A DNA stretch of 64,000 nucleotides from Paratrimastix pyriformis (taxonomy: Eukaryota; Preaxostyla; Paratrimastigidae): positions 62,501 through 126,500 of the forward strand of contig JAPMOS010000091.1 of assembly GCA_027972325.1 (NCBI GenBank), in the 5' to 3' direction. Of the stretch, positions 9,912 to 19,699 are shown in pieces. Every line of letters starts with the position of its first letter. Position 1 is the first letter of the stretch. The notes below the pieces were generated by a model. The model saw nothing but the letters and a program-made list of their open reading frames with translations. It was not told where the DNA came from and did not search any database. The translations under genes and the position numbers were made by a program.

Positions 9912-12026
9912 AGGTTGGGGGCTGTGTTTCTCTTCCACCCTCTTACGCTCTTGCTCCTGGGACATGCGTGTGGAAAGAAACAGCCTTCTATTGGAATGGC
10001 GTGGGGAGGAGAGTGGTTGGCGGGGGGGAGCAATCGAATGAAGGAAAAGAAGGTGGAGTGGGGGTAAAATTGGAGAAGGTAGTGCAAAGACAGGAAGTGA
10101 TATGTGTATGGTGCTTTTGGATGCAGACGGTGGTCGAAGAGAATTGGGTCCACGGTAGGGTAAATGGAATTGGCCCTTGTTGATCAAAAAAGAGAGGGGC
10201 GAGAAGCGTGGTCGTATGGGTTGGATAAAGACTGGTAATGAGAACTGGGAATGCTGGTACGGAGAAGGGGAAGACCTCTGGAAGGGGCGAAGGGGCCGGT
10301 GGTGGACGGAGAGAGATGGGATCAGGAGGGTTGGCGGGGGTTGGGATGGCTGTTTTCTCCCGCGTTTTCTGGTGGGCTGAGCGCCCCTACTTTCCAACGG
10401 TGGTTGGATGGTGTGCCGGCTTGGTGTGGTGGCTGCATTGGGTGGCGGCTGCCCTCAGGTTGGTGTGGTATGTCTAGCCGATGTCTCGTTGGTCTGTGGA
10501 TGGAGGAAGATGGGTGGAGAGTTTCTAATCATGCTTTGATCATAGTCTCCCGGCTGGACAGAGTGCTTTGCCTCGGAGGTGGGCCCTGTCTGGTGTCGGA
10601 AATATCTACCGGTTTGTTGGTTGTTGGGACGTCTGGCAGCGGCTCATCCTTAGAATTTCAGATATCTGGCCCCCTGAGATGCCTGTCTGACCGTCTGGTC
10701 AGATGGAAGATCCTTCTCTGGGATGTTGCTGATGCGGCACGTTCTTTGGGAGAGAGTCTGTCTTTCCGGTATTCTTTTTTGTCATCTTCAGAAACTTTTA
10801 GGAATGTGGCCGCTGATCTTGGTAGGGCTGGTCAAGGGCAGTCTGGTTATTGTTTTGAGCTTTCCTGGAATGGGGTTGGTCTGTGTGTACCTTTTTTCAG
10901 TCATCCAATTCCAATACTGGACTGAGCAGATGGGAGCTCCAATGCCTGCATCTGCACAAAACCTCCGAAGGAATGGGCAACTTTGGACGATGTCTGAAGG
11001 TCTGTGTAAGTTTTCATTTATCAGTTCAGAGATCATTGGTGACTACGTCGGTCAGGTCAAACCAGGACCCTTAACACCCGATCGGTTACCGCTGTGCTGG
11101 GGTGGCCAGACGATGAGAGGGGTCGAGGACAACCTGGCTAAAATGTGGCAGGCAAACCTCACCGAGTGGTACGAGGAAAACCCCGAAGGGGACAACCTCA
11201 AGAAGGAGGAAAACCCCGCCGTCGGGGACAACCTCAAGAAGGAGGAAAACCCCGCCGTCGGGGACAACCTCAAGAAAGAGGAAAACCCCGCCGTCGGGGA
11301 CAACCTCAAGGGGCAGCGCTGGGCGACATCGGCTGGGTGGGGTATGGACATGATGGAGGAAAACCCCAAGAAGGGGGACAACCTCAAGAAGGAGGAAAAC
11401 CCCGGCGTCGGGGACAACCTCAAGGGGCATCGCTGGGCGCCATCGGCTGGGTGGGGACGGACACGGAGGAAACCCCAAGGGGACAACCTCAAGAAGAAGA
11501 AGGAGGAAAACCCCGCTGAAGGGGACAACCTCATGAGGGAAGGAGCAGAGGAGAACCCCGGCTTTGGGAAAACCTTGATGGTAGGATGGAGGACCATGCC
11601 GGGGATGGGAATGCGTCACAGGCTGGCGACATCGGGGGCATACTACTTTGGCTCAGGTGGCTGGGGCTGGCTTCCTTTTTGCTTACGGTCTGTGCGAATG
11701 TTTTCCTTGTTGCCGTTTGCCTTGTAGACTCCTTTGAGTTTCGGCAGTGCTCTTGGGACAGGGAGGTTTGGAAAGGGAGACTGGCTCGGATATCATGGAT
11801 GCGAGTGATAATGTACGCTTGGGGGGACTTGGAAGGTTTAGCATGCCAGGCCAATTGGAATTTTATTGTTGACCGATTAAAGAGATGGGTGGGGATGAAG
11901 GAGGGGTGGAAAAGGGGTGGGCTGACATTGACTTGGCTGAATTTTTGAAAAGCTGGTTGGGTTGGTTGAGTTTTATTGTAATGACGATGACATCGGTAAA
12001 AAGATTGGAGGCGGTGGGGAGCAGGA
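9912..12026 (+). other. LINE middle region, low complexity with a 36-bp minisatellite
   Basis: About 2.1 kb with changing frames and no recognised domain. Frames at 10251-10925 and 10723-11727 are Gly/Trp/Val-rich. At 11172-11540 a 36-bp unit encoding EENPAVGDNLKK recurs (starts 11172, 11206, 11242, 11278, then more diverged copies separated by a Trp-rich spacer). It may be a spacer in a long polyprotein or an inter-ORF region. Confidence 0.45.
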
Positions 12027-12092
12027 TTGCTATGGAGGTGGAAATGGAGTGGGGAAGGTGATGGAGAGCTGGAGGATGGTAATGGGGGCGGA

Positions 12093-12832
12093 ATGTATAG
12101 AGGAATAGTTAATGTCACTGGCCACCGGTGCTGGATCAGCACGGCCCTCCAGGTGGTTGAGGCGGCTGGGGGGGTGGGTGAGTTGTACGAGATATTGCGG
12201 GGAGGTCATGGGACCCCGGAGTGGGAAGATGGGGTGTGGAGGAGGGAACCAGGGGTTTGGACGAAGGGCAGGATGGGGAAGCGGAGGAGGCCCTCGTTGA
12301 ATTGTTGCGGAGGTCTGGGATCGCGGCAAAGGTAACTGTGGAAGTAGAGGACACATGTCAGGAGTGTGAGCTTATGAGCAGCGGAACGGAGAGAGAAGCG
12401 ATCTAACGGTGAGATTGGAGCGGGATTTCGAGAAAATGAGTGACGCTGTGGGAAGGGTGATCCTTTCAAATCAGAGGATACGAAAAGGTGCCCTGGGTGT
12501 GGGGTGGATCGTTGGCATGCGAGGGAGGAGCGGGTGGTGGGAACAGAGGGTGTTATGGTCGTCCAAGTGACGCGGGGTAGGGAAGGGATGGTTGATAAGA
12601 GGCAATGGAGGTCCAGCCGGATGTGGTGGAAATGGGCGGTAAGGTGTACCACATGGTAGCGGTGGCGGAGTTTTGTGGGAGAAGGGGGGTGGGCGACACT
12701 GGGTGGCGGTCAAAAGATGGAGACCAATGGTGGAGGTTTAATGACAGCAGGGTCGGAGAAGTTGGGGAAGAGGAAGCAGGTCATGGAGATGTGTTCCTGT
12801 ATGTGGAGGGCAGGAAAAGGCTTCGAAGATGA
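12093..12832 (+). pseudogene. USP-type ubiquitin protease-like domain in the LINE
   Basis: Hallmarks of a ubiquitin-specific protease appear in order across three frames. A Cys box, TGHRCWISTALQ (12114-12155), compares with the family's GNTCYMNSALQ. Two CxxC pairs follow, CQEC near 12354 and CPGCG near 12489, as in the USP zinc finger. A strand VMVVQVTRG matches the family's hydrophobic strand ending in KRF. The His-box region has YHMVAVAEFCG near 12647 and WWRFNDSRV near 12733, ending DVFLYV. The family's GHY histidine is replaced by GDTGW here, so the copy may be inactive. USPs remove ubiquitin; in a LINE this could protect its proteins or process a polyprotein (inference). At least two frameshifts are present. 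Confidence 0.65.
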
Positions 12833-13139
12833 GGGAAGTCGGCCCTGGGTCCGGCGTTCGGAGGTGTGAAGATGCAGATGGGAGGTGGGAAGGCTGGGGA
12901 GCGGGGATGGGCCGGGGCGGAGCAGGGCATGGGGTGGGTGTGGGAAGCCTATCTGCAGTGGGGATAGTTACCCGGAAGTCAGAGGTGCAGGGGAGGGAAG
13001 AAGGAAGCCGGAAAGGAAGGGAAAAGGGATGCGCAAGGAAGGAAAATGCTGGATATTGAGCGGGTGATGAAACGGAGGCGGAAATTAAAGAGGTGGGCGT
13101 GGTGAAAAAGGGGCGGGGTTGCCGGGAAAGGAGGATCGG
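12833..13139 (+). other. LINE spacer between protease-like and endonuclease domains
   Basis: About 300 bases, purine-rich and Gly/Arg/Lys-coding in every forward frame, with no motif I recognise. It probably encodes a basic linker. Confidence 0.35.
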
Positions 13140-14072
13140 GTGAGGGTGGTCGGATGGAATGTGCGGGGCTGGGCTCGGAATGGAAAAAGAAAAAATTTGC
13201 TAAAGGTGGGTCGAACGGACATAGCGCTCTTGCAGGAGACGAAAGGAACGAGGGACAACAAGGAGTTTTGCAGGAAAAATGGATGAAGGGGTGGTGCTGG
13301 AGGAGCTCAGTGGCGGAGGAGTCTGTTAAGAGGCACCCGAGAGGGGTGATGATTGGGTATAGAAAAACATTGCAAGTGGCAGTGCGAAAGATTACGGAGG
13401 TGATTCCTGGTTATCTCATGTTTATGGACTGGACGGAGGGGAAGAATCAGATGAGACTCATCAACATGTATTTTCCTACTGGAGACGGAGAGGCGAACGT
13501 GAGGGTAAGGAGTGTGATCTTGGAGCGGTTGGAGGAGTGTGTGGCGGGGGGGCGTCGGATGGGAGAGGAGTCGTGGTGTACACAGATGCGAACGGATGGG
13601 CTAAGGAAGGAGGGGGAGCAAGAGAAACTGGGATTGTATGATGTGGCGAAGATGGTTGGGAAGGCGGGGAGATAACTTTTATCCGGAGCCGGAAGGGTGG
13701 GACGGTGGCGAAAGAGGAAGAGCATGAAGGGGGGAGGGCCCGGTTGGATTTGTGTCTGTCGACGCAGGGGACAATGGGGAGGTGCTGGACAATTTGTTTG
13801 TTTGGCGGAATGATGAGATTCAGTGGCAGGCGGTCACGGATCACCACATGATTGTAACGGATCTCCGAAACATGGCGCCTTCTGCGGTGAAAATGGCTCG
13901 GAGGAAGGTGGCCATCTGCCCTTCCCGGACGGAGGTGGAGGCACTGTTGCGGGACAAGAAGAAGGAGGAGTATGATGTTATGGTTGGGAAAATGGAAAAG
14001 TACCGTGGGAAGGTTGCGCAAATGTTGCGAGAGGCAGCTGTGAAGGGGAGGAGCCATCATTTGAACAGATGA
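13140..14072 (+). pseudogene. APE-type endonuclease domain of the LINE
   Basis: Begins VRVVGWNVRGWARNGKR, the N-x-R-G strand of APE-like nucleases, then ALLQETKG with the metal-binding Glu. In a second frame GVMIGYRKTLQVAV and LINMYFPTGDGEA follow the family pattern. A segment reading VVVYTDANGW stands where the GDFN motif is expected. Near 13840 TDHHMIVTDL carries the catalytic His of the SDH motif. This domain nicks the target DNA to prime reverse transcription. It spans three frames, so it is frameshifted at least twice (near 13285 and between 13560 and 13750). Confidence 0.75.
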
Positions 14073-15772
14073 GTGAGTTTCTTCGGGTAACAGCTGGCTG
14101 CGTTTTTGGCTATAGGGATGTGATGAATACGGATCGAGATTTTGAGCCTTTCAGGATAAAGAAATTGAGGAGGAGAGCGCTGGCGGAGGAGGACTTGAAT
14201 AAGAGGAAGGAGATGTTGAAACAGTTGGCGAAGATGAGGTTGGTGCATTATGGTAAGAGAGATAGGGCATTGGAGGGAAAGCGCAAGCGTATCTATAAGG
14301 GTATCATGACGGATGGCGCGGCGCCAATTACAACCTACGTGACTCGAAATGCGGAGGGAAGATGGACAGGGTGGTGTCGGACCCGGCGGAGGTTAAGAGG
14401 GATGGTGGGGATTCATGGCGGGGCTTGCAAAAGGAAGCTGCCGGTGGGGACGGGGGCAAAGACTGAAGGAGGTAACGGGAGGCGTGGGTGGAAGGGTAAT
14501 TATGGCCCTCTGACGACGCATGATATCCAGACAATACTGGGGGCGTTGCCGGACGGGAAAGCAGCTGGCCCGGATGGAGTGACGGCGGAGATGGTCCATG
14601 CTTGTCAGGACGAAATTAAGGAGTGGTTGGGGAGGCGATACAACGAGATGTTGGAGAAGTCTGAGGTTCCTGAGGAGCTGAAACTCAGCTCGGTCTATAT
14701 GGCAACCAAATCGCAGACGGAGCATCCGGGGGATCCGGCCGGCAGAAGGCCTATAACTTTAATACAGGTTTTTTTGAAAGGACTGCAGGTAGTGATTGCC
14801 TCGAGATTTCAAGACTGGTGCGTTGAAAAAGGGGTATTCGGGGCGGAGCAGTTTGGTTTCCTGAGGGATCGGAGGATTGAGACGCCTATTGCCGAGATTT
14901 TGGGGGTGTTGACGGACTCGAAGATTATGGGAGGTAAGGAGTTCCACATGTGCGCGCTAGATATAAGAAAGGCCTATGATACAGTTGACATGGAGGCGCT
15001 CAGGAGGGGGTTGAGAAGGATGGGGGTGGAAGAGGAATTTGTCAGGTATGTGGACAGCTTGTATGAGGGGAGAAAGGCGCGGGTGATCACGGGGTACGGG
15101 TTGACGGATAGCTATGACATTGAGAGAGGAATTAGTCAAGGGGACCCGTTGTCCTGCCTGCTGTTTATCTCCTTCATGGAGGGAGTCTTGGCGGAGGTGA
15201 GACGACAGGAGGGCTATATTCTGGATAGCGGCAGGAAGGTAAAGGTGTTGGCATTTGCGGACGACATTATGTTGGTGACGAGAACAAGGGAACAGATGGT
15301 CCGTTTGGTGAATACGGTAAGGCGGAAAGTGGAAGAGGCTGGTATGGAGCTGTCGTGGAGCAAGTGTGACTACCTGTGTGGCGGGGTGAAGGGGAAGACG
15401 GACTTGGATCTGGGAGAGGGTCGAAAGATCAGAGTGCAGCAAAAGGGTGGAGCAATTCGGTATCTTGGGATATGGATAGATGAGGAGATGAACATGAAGG
15501 TCAACACGGAGAAGGTGATCCAGAAAATGTGTGGGCGACTGCACAGGCTCATGGACAAGAAGGTCCCTCCGAGGTTGATGGTGCAAATGATTAATGAGTG
15601 TGTCTCGACTTGCCTACAATACACGGCGAGGCAGTGCCCAATGCCGACAAGGGACTTGGAAACACTGAAGCAGAGATATGCGAGGGTGTTCAGGGAAATC
15701 GGAGGTTGTATTGGGAAATGCGACCCGGCAGAGGTGCTGTTCTTTCCGGAGGAGGAAGGGGTATGGGGCTGA
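14069..15772 (+). CDS. LINE reverse transcriptase
   Basis: A 567-codon open frame. The RT core shows GALPDGKAAGPDGV (motif 1-2 region, ~residues 155-168), RRPITLI, the motif A strand LDIRKAYDTVD (two catalytic positions, ~residue 298), GISQGDPLS (motif B) and LAFADDIMLV (motif C with FADD). A thumb-like region follows (KCDYLCGGVK, then RYLGIWIDEE). The first ~150 residues overlap the end of the endonuclease and are less certain. Extra C-terminal sequence continues in another frame at 15770-16080 (DVHDMMVMTQILGRM). The enzyme copies LINE RNA at the nicked target. Confidence 0.92.
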   Translation: MSEFLRVTAGCVFGYRDVMNTDRDFEPFRIKKLRRRALAEEDLNKRKEMLKQLAKMRLVHYGKRDRALEGKRKRIYKGIMTDGAAPITTYVTRNAEGRWTGWCRTRRRLRGMVGIHGGACKRKLPVGTGAKTEGGNGRRGWKGNYGPLTTHDIQTILGALPDGKAAGPDGVTAEMVHACQDEIKEWLGRRYNEMLEKSEVPEELKLSSVYMATKSQTEHPGDPAGRRPITLIQVFLKGLQVVIASRFQDWCVEKGVFGAEQFGFLRDRRIETPIAEILGVLTDSKIMGGKEFHMCALDIRKAYDTVDMEALRRGLRRMGVEEEFVRYVDSLYEGRKARVITGYGLTDSYDIERGISQGDPLSCLLFISFMEGVLAEVRRQEGYILDSGRKVKVLAFADDIMLVTRTREQMVRLVNTVRRKVEEAGMELSWSKCDYLCGGVKGKTDLDLGEGRKIRVQQKGGAIRYLGIWIDEEMNMKVNTEKVIQKMCGRLHRLMDKKVPPRLMVQMINECVSTCLQYTARQCPMPTRDLETLKQRYARVFREIGGCIGKCDPAEVLFFPEEEGVWG

Positions 15773-16419
15773 AGGACCCGATTGATGTCCATGATATGAT
15801 GGTGATGACACAAATTCTGGGGAGGATGGCGGACGAGCAGGGGTGTGGAGTGGTGCTGAGGGAGGAGATCGTGCTGCTGCAGAAATTGTGGACGACGCGT
15901 GAGCCGCTGTTGGATGATGCAGGGAAGTGGGTGAAGATGCACGGGCAGGAGAAGATGCCGGGGGTGGTGATTGGGGCGTTGCAGGTGATGCACAGGAGAG
16001 ACATGGCGATCCTGAGGGACGGTGAAACTGAAGGAAGTGGGCATGCATGCACGGAAAGATGGCGGAGCCCTGCAAGATAACAAAGCACAGACAGACCCTC
16101 ATGAAAAGGAAGATTCGGAGTGGCGGACCTCATCATAGGGGAAGATTTGAAGGTGATCCTGTAAGACGATCCGCAGGTATGTGGTGGATCAGGTAAACAG
16201 GTCAGAAGTCAACAGAGACAAACGGAAGTCGGCGAAGGAAAGGAAAGGCAATGCAGATAAGGGGAATGAAGGAAGGAGTCAGAAAGTCGGTCGGGGCAAT
16301 CGAAACCAAGAGTCAAGAGGCAAGCAGAAGTTGCGTGCGTCGGAAGAGGTCAGGGTGAAACGGGGTGGGAAGGATGGAGTGAAAGTCGGAGAAAAGAAGA
16401 TGGGGAGGTCGGATGCAGA
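15773..16419 (+). other. LINE connection region between RT and RNase H
   Basis: About 650 bases. The first 300 encode a plausible helical RT C-terminus (frame 15598-16080). The rest is Lys/Arg/Gly-rich in all forward frames and looks like a basic linker with frame decay. No separate gene is visible. Confidence 0.45.
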
Positions 16420-17153
16420 TTGAGGCGAGCGAGAAGAAGAGGTGGTGGAGGAACAAGATGGGGAGGGCACTGGAGAGGTATGGAAATTGAGTTGATGGCG
16501 GAGTGTGATGAGGTGGAAGTAATGGTGGAGCCAGAGGCGGAATGGAGGTTGTTTTATACTGATGGGAGTGCGACAAGAAGCCGGAAGGAAAGACGGGCGG
16601 CGTTCGCGGTGATTGAGAGATTAAAAAATGGGGCGCTGGCGGTGAGAGCGGGAGGAGGTGTTCGGGTCGGGGGCAGACTAACAATGAAGCGGAGTTGGAG
16701 GCTATTCTGGAGGCTATTCGGATTGGACAGGATGCGAATGTGGAAGTGAGAACGGACAGTAAAGTGGCAAAGGGGTGGGTTGAGGGACTGATAAAGGGTT
16801 GGTGGAAACCAACGGATCTGATAGAATCGAAGGCGGAGGGACTGCTGCGGAGGGGGCAGCGGATTGTGAAGGAGCATCGTGGAGAGATACGACTGGTCTG
16901 GGTTAAGGGACATCAGGAAACTAGTGCGTCGCTGGATGCGGAGGGGAACAGATTGGCAGACAAGATTGCGGGACGGAGCATAAAGATGGAGCCGAGCGTG
17001 GTGCCCGAAGAGAAAGGATGGGGATTCAAGCTGGTGCGGAGAAGTGACGGGAAGGAGGTGGAGACAGACTTCAGAGAGGTGATGAAGGAATGGGGAGGAA
17101 AAGTCGAATGTGGAGGGCGGCTCGTAAAAGAAAAACGAGATTGTGTTGATTAA
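16420..17153 (+). pseudogene. RNase H domain of the LINE
   Basis: FYTDGSATRSRKERRAAFAV (16552 on) carries the first catalytic Asp; NEAELEAILEAI in the next frame supplies the Glu; VRTDSKVAKGWVEG holds the second Asp; and WVKGHQETSASLDAEGNRLAD the final His/Asp motif. The family removes LINE RNA from the RNA-DNA hybrid. One frameshift lies between 16660 and 16700. RNase H after RT places the element near the I, R1, LOA or Tad groups. Confidence 0.85.
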
Positions 17154-17219
17154 TGCAGAGAGTCGCAACGGAGGGATCAACGTGCAAACGATGAGGTGTG
17201 AGATGTCAGGAAGCTGGCG

Positions 17220-17606
17220 ATGATGGCAATCCTGCAGCGGTATATCACGGCCAACATCCGGTTCTACATCAACGGGGAGGGGGATGGGAAGTGTTGGTGT
17301 GGGGTGAGGGACCACATGAACCACTTGGTGTTTGAGTGCCCAGGGATGGCGGGATGTGTGGGGGAGAGATGGAAAGGGGCGGATGCAGTGAAGCTAATTG
17401 AGTGGTTGGACAAGGCGGAGGGAGCTGAAGACCCGGACCAGTTGCTCGAGGAGAAGTGGGTGGAGCCGATGGGCGAGTGTGTGAAGATAAGGGGCAGGCA
17501 GATCACGAAGGTGAGGCTATGGCAATTGATGGAGAGGTCCCGGGGAGATGGTTTCGGGCGAGAACATGGGACAGTTTTGGGAAAGGTTCTCGACAGAGGT
17601 GGCTGA
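17220..17606 (+). CDS. Zinc-knuckle region of the LINE
   Basis: 128 codons. CWCGVRDHMNHLVFECPG near residues 25-42 matches the C-x-C...H...C knuckle found after the RT or RNase H in many LINEs (usual form CxxC, x7-8, H, x4, C). The preceding helix ILQRYITANIRFYI fits the tRNase-H-to-knuckle linker. Upstream bases 17154-17219 contain a frame break. Confidence 0.6.
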   Translation: MMAILQRYITANIRFYINGEGDGKCWCGVRDHMNHLVFECPGMAGCVGERWKGADAVKLIEWLDKAEGAEDPDQLLEEKWVEPMGECVKIRGRQITKVRLWQLMERSRGDGFGREHGTVLGKVLDRGG

Positions 17607-18268
17607 GATGTGTGACCGATATGAGGAAGGGAAAAGCACGACAGTAAAGGAGGGGCGGACGCATATGAGTACGCTGAGGAACCAATGGACGACTCCCCAC
17701 ACTATATCTTCGTTGCTGAGGCAGGCGGGAAGCCTAACGGTGATGGCGTTTTCGCACCCAGGGAATGCGGATCTCAGTTTCCCAGAGTATAGAACGCCGA
17801 GTAAGGAAGACTGGTTCCTGGGAGGTTCGGTGGATGGGTACGGGCTATTTAAGGAGAATCGGGACTTGTTGATTTATGCGAATCCGGAATATAACCCCAG
17901 GAGGAGATGGATCGGTTTTCCGAGCAATTGGAGAGTGGGCGGAGAGCCCGATTGGTAGAGGAGGGAAAAGAGCGTTTAGATGCATTGTTATTGTGCCGTA
18001 CGGGGAAGGGAAAGCGAACAGAATCCAGCCGGGGAGTGAGCCGAAGCACGGTGTGAGCTTGGCGATCAAGGGGGACATTCAGATGCGTGAGCTTTTCATC
18101 ATCCAGGAGGGTGGTTTTGCCTTTTGGGAGCCGAGTTTCTGGCGCACCGGGAGGAAAGTGGTGGGGAAGGCGCGGTTTGATGTGGGGATTCTGATGTTTG
18201 AGAATGGGCGGGCTAGGGAGAGATTCCCGATGGACCCAGCCCGTTGTGGGCTTTGGAGGCGATGTTGA
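17548..18268 (+). pseudogene. Methyltransferase-like domain at the LINE C-terminus
   Basis: Two overlapping frames carry a domain with LIYANPEYNP (17869-17899, similar to the NPPY/F motif IV of Dam-type N6-adenine methyltransferases) and then RCIVIVPYGEGKANR (about 17975-18020), followed by FAFWEPSFWRTGRKVV and a FDVGILMFEN strand. The order NPxY, hydrophobic VPYG strand, then FxxFW fits a Dam-like fold also reported next to some retroelement polymerases. A diverged protein-level match lies at 59940-60271, which argues that the domain was under selection. It is frameshifted near 17900. The alternative is a novel LINE domain without methyltransferase activity. Confidence 0.45.
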
Positions 18269-18582
18269 GGAAGGAGGCCGGGAGTTGCATGGTGCAGGTA
18301 AACTATGAGGGCCGCCCGAGAGATGGGGAAGCGCTTTACAACTGGAGGGGGATATCGGAGGCGGTGGTGACGAAGGTGATGAGGAGGTTGAGAGCGAAGT
18401 GCGGTGTTAAGATGGAATACGCGAATGCATGTAGACTGGCAGCGGAAATGGGAATTGTGGATGAAGACACTCAAAAGGAGGTGGGAAGCGAGCTGGCAGG
18501 AATCAGGAAAACGATGCTCATAGCGATTCAGCAAAGGAAGAAGTGCGAAAAATTTGAGGCAGGAATGAAAGAAGAGCTGTAG
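18244..18582 (+). CDS. LINE C-terminal tail of unknown function
   Basis: A helical, Glu/Lys/Ala-rich frame of about 110 codons (ISEAVVTKVMRRLRAKCG) that overlaps the end of the methyltransferase-like domain and closes just before the 3' UTR. It probably formed the last part of the same ORF. No family is recognised. Confidence 0.4.
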   Translation: MWALEAMLRKEAGSCMVQVNYEGRPRDGEALYNWRGISEAVVTKVMRRLRAKCGVKMEYANACRLAAEMGIVDEDTQKEVGSELAGIRKTMLIAIQQRKKCEKFEAGMKEEL

Positions 18583-18764
18583 TCCGGAAGTCGGCGGAGA
18601 CCGCCCCTGGAGGGACGGTAGCCGACCCATGAACTCCCTGGGGTGCTCTTTCTGCAGGACTTGTCCTGCGGGAAGGCGGCCCGGGGGGGATCATGTCACC
18701 CGCGGGCTTCGGCCCGATTCCGGACTCGGCGCAAGCCGGGAAGTATCACACACACACACACACA
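18583..18764 (+). other. LINE 3' UTR with hairpin and (AC)n tail
   Basis: A GC-rich 3' UTR with a possible stem-loop around cgcgggcttcggcccg (18700-18716) and a second palindromic piece ctcggcgcaagccggg, ending in about nine AC repeats (18746-18764). A structured 3' end plus simple-repeat tail is typical of LINEs whose RT recognises its own RNA. Confidence 0.75.
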
Positions 18765-18775
18765 CGTTGCTCCTC
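18765..18775 (+). repeat. Target-site duplication of the LINE, right copy
   Basis: Exact repeat of the 11-mer at 8765-8775, immediately after the (AC)n tail; AT-rich element A DNA resumes at 18776. Confidence 0.88.
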
Positions 18776-18976
18776 TTTTGTTCGAGGTCGTACACGTTCT
18801 TTTCGTTCTTCTTCAGGCACCTCAGGCTCGTCATCATGAGGAATTATGCTATCATCGATTTCAGGGTTCCTCGACAGTGTGCCAATCAATGGAACCATGA
18901 AATCTTTGTTGTACTTTTGTTTCATCATACAGGCTTTTGCCACTTTTGCCATGAAAAGCAGTTCTGATTGACTCAT
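18776..18976 (-). pseudogene. First part of the element A gene split by the LINE
   Basis: From the Met at 18976 the minus-strand frame reads MSQSELLFMAKVAKACMMKQ and runs into the LINE boundary after an acidic stretch. It belongs to the same gene as 8344-8764. The N-terminal half is acidic and the other part basic. No family is recognised. Confidence 0.6.
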
Positions 18977-18998
18977 CTGACATAATATACATTTGAAA

Positions 18999-19652
18999 TT
19001 ACTTTCCGCTTTGTTTGTTCATATAGATAAAGCCTCCAACCACTAAGACAGCAGCAATTGCAATCAATGCAGTAGTATTATCAGCAGTTTGTCCAATGTC
19101 GTGTTCTTCCTCATCTTTTGTGTGTTGATCCACTTCAGAATATATTTCAGCTAATGAATCATAAACTTGCTTATTGTAGAGTTGATTCGTAGCAGTTAAG
19201 TCGACATCTTCGAGGCTTGATGAAGGAACAAAAGCATCATTAATAACTTGGAAGGAATTGACGACGTCGAAGGAGTTTCTGATGTTTTGCATCTGTTGGT
19301 TGACACGATTGACATCAACAACGTTCTTTAGCTTCTTAATCATGTCGAGCACGTTAAAGTTGGCGGTAAAGATACCACCTTGGTTTTGCTTTTCTGATAT
19401 CTTGTTGAGGATGTCATTGAATGCAGATGTTGCAGATGTTGATTCCAATATCGTTTTGGCTATGATTTGGTTCTTTATGTCATTGGCAAAAGAAATCTTG
19501 ACGTTTTTGATGTGAGCTATGTTACGAAAGATTATTTCATTCTTTGCATTAAGAACCACATTGACTTGTTGCATTATGATGTTGGTTTCATTGACAGACA
19601 GATAGTTCAACAGGTCTTGCCTAATTGAGTTATAACTAATGTTTCCACCCAT
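18999..19652 (-). CDS. L1R/F9L-like myristoylated membrane protein (element A)
   Basis: The start is set at the Met at 19652, giving MGGNISYNSIRQ, an N-myristoylation signal (MGxxxS), rather than 14 codons upstream. About 165 residues of helices and strands follow, then a C-terminal TM segment (ALIAIAAVLVVGGFIYM) and a short Lys tail. This is the layout of poxvirus L1/F9 entry proteins and their relatives. Element B has the same layout and a matching N-terminus at 51676-52341. It looks whole. The usual disulfide cysteines are not evident, so the L1R family link needs a profile search. Confidence 0.55.
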   Translation of the reverse strand: MGGNISYNSIRQDLLNYLSVNETNIIMQQVNVVLNAKNEIIFRNIAHIKNVKISFANDIKNQIIAKTILESTSATSAFNDILNKISEKQNQGGIFTANFNVLDMIKKLKNVVDVNRVNQQMQNIRNSFDVVNSFQVINDAFVPSSSLEDVDLTATNQLYNKQVYDSLAEIYSEVDQHTKDEEEHDIGQTADNTTALIAIAAVLVVGGFIYMNKQSGK

Positions 19653-19699
19653 GTTGTATACAGTACTCATCGAAAATTTCACCTTGTATAGCATTAAGA

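Larger units (their letters stand above)
8776..18764 (+). mobile_element. ~10-kb non-LTR retrotransposon (APE + RT + RNase H LINE) inserted in element A
   Basis: Sharp change from AT-rich to GC-rich at both ends, an 11-bp target-site duplication and a 3' (AC)n tail define a complete insertion. Order: gag-like ORF1, low-complexity region with a 36-bp minisatellite, USP-like protease domain, APE-type endonuclease, reverse transcriptase, RNase H, C-C-H-C knuckle, methyltransferase-like domain, 3' UTR. The APE plus RNase H layout fits the I/R1/Tad side of the LINE tree. Frames shift several times in ORF1, the protease, the endonuclease and the RNase H, so the copy is inactive. It is younger than element A. 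Confidence 0.9.

Noticed and set aside
9488-10397. Pro/Ser/His-rich minus-strand frames within the LINE
   Set aside because: Shadows of a purine-rich plus strand; the plus strand carries the LINE domains.
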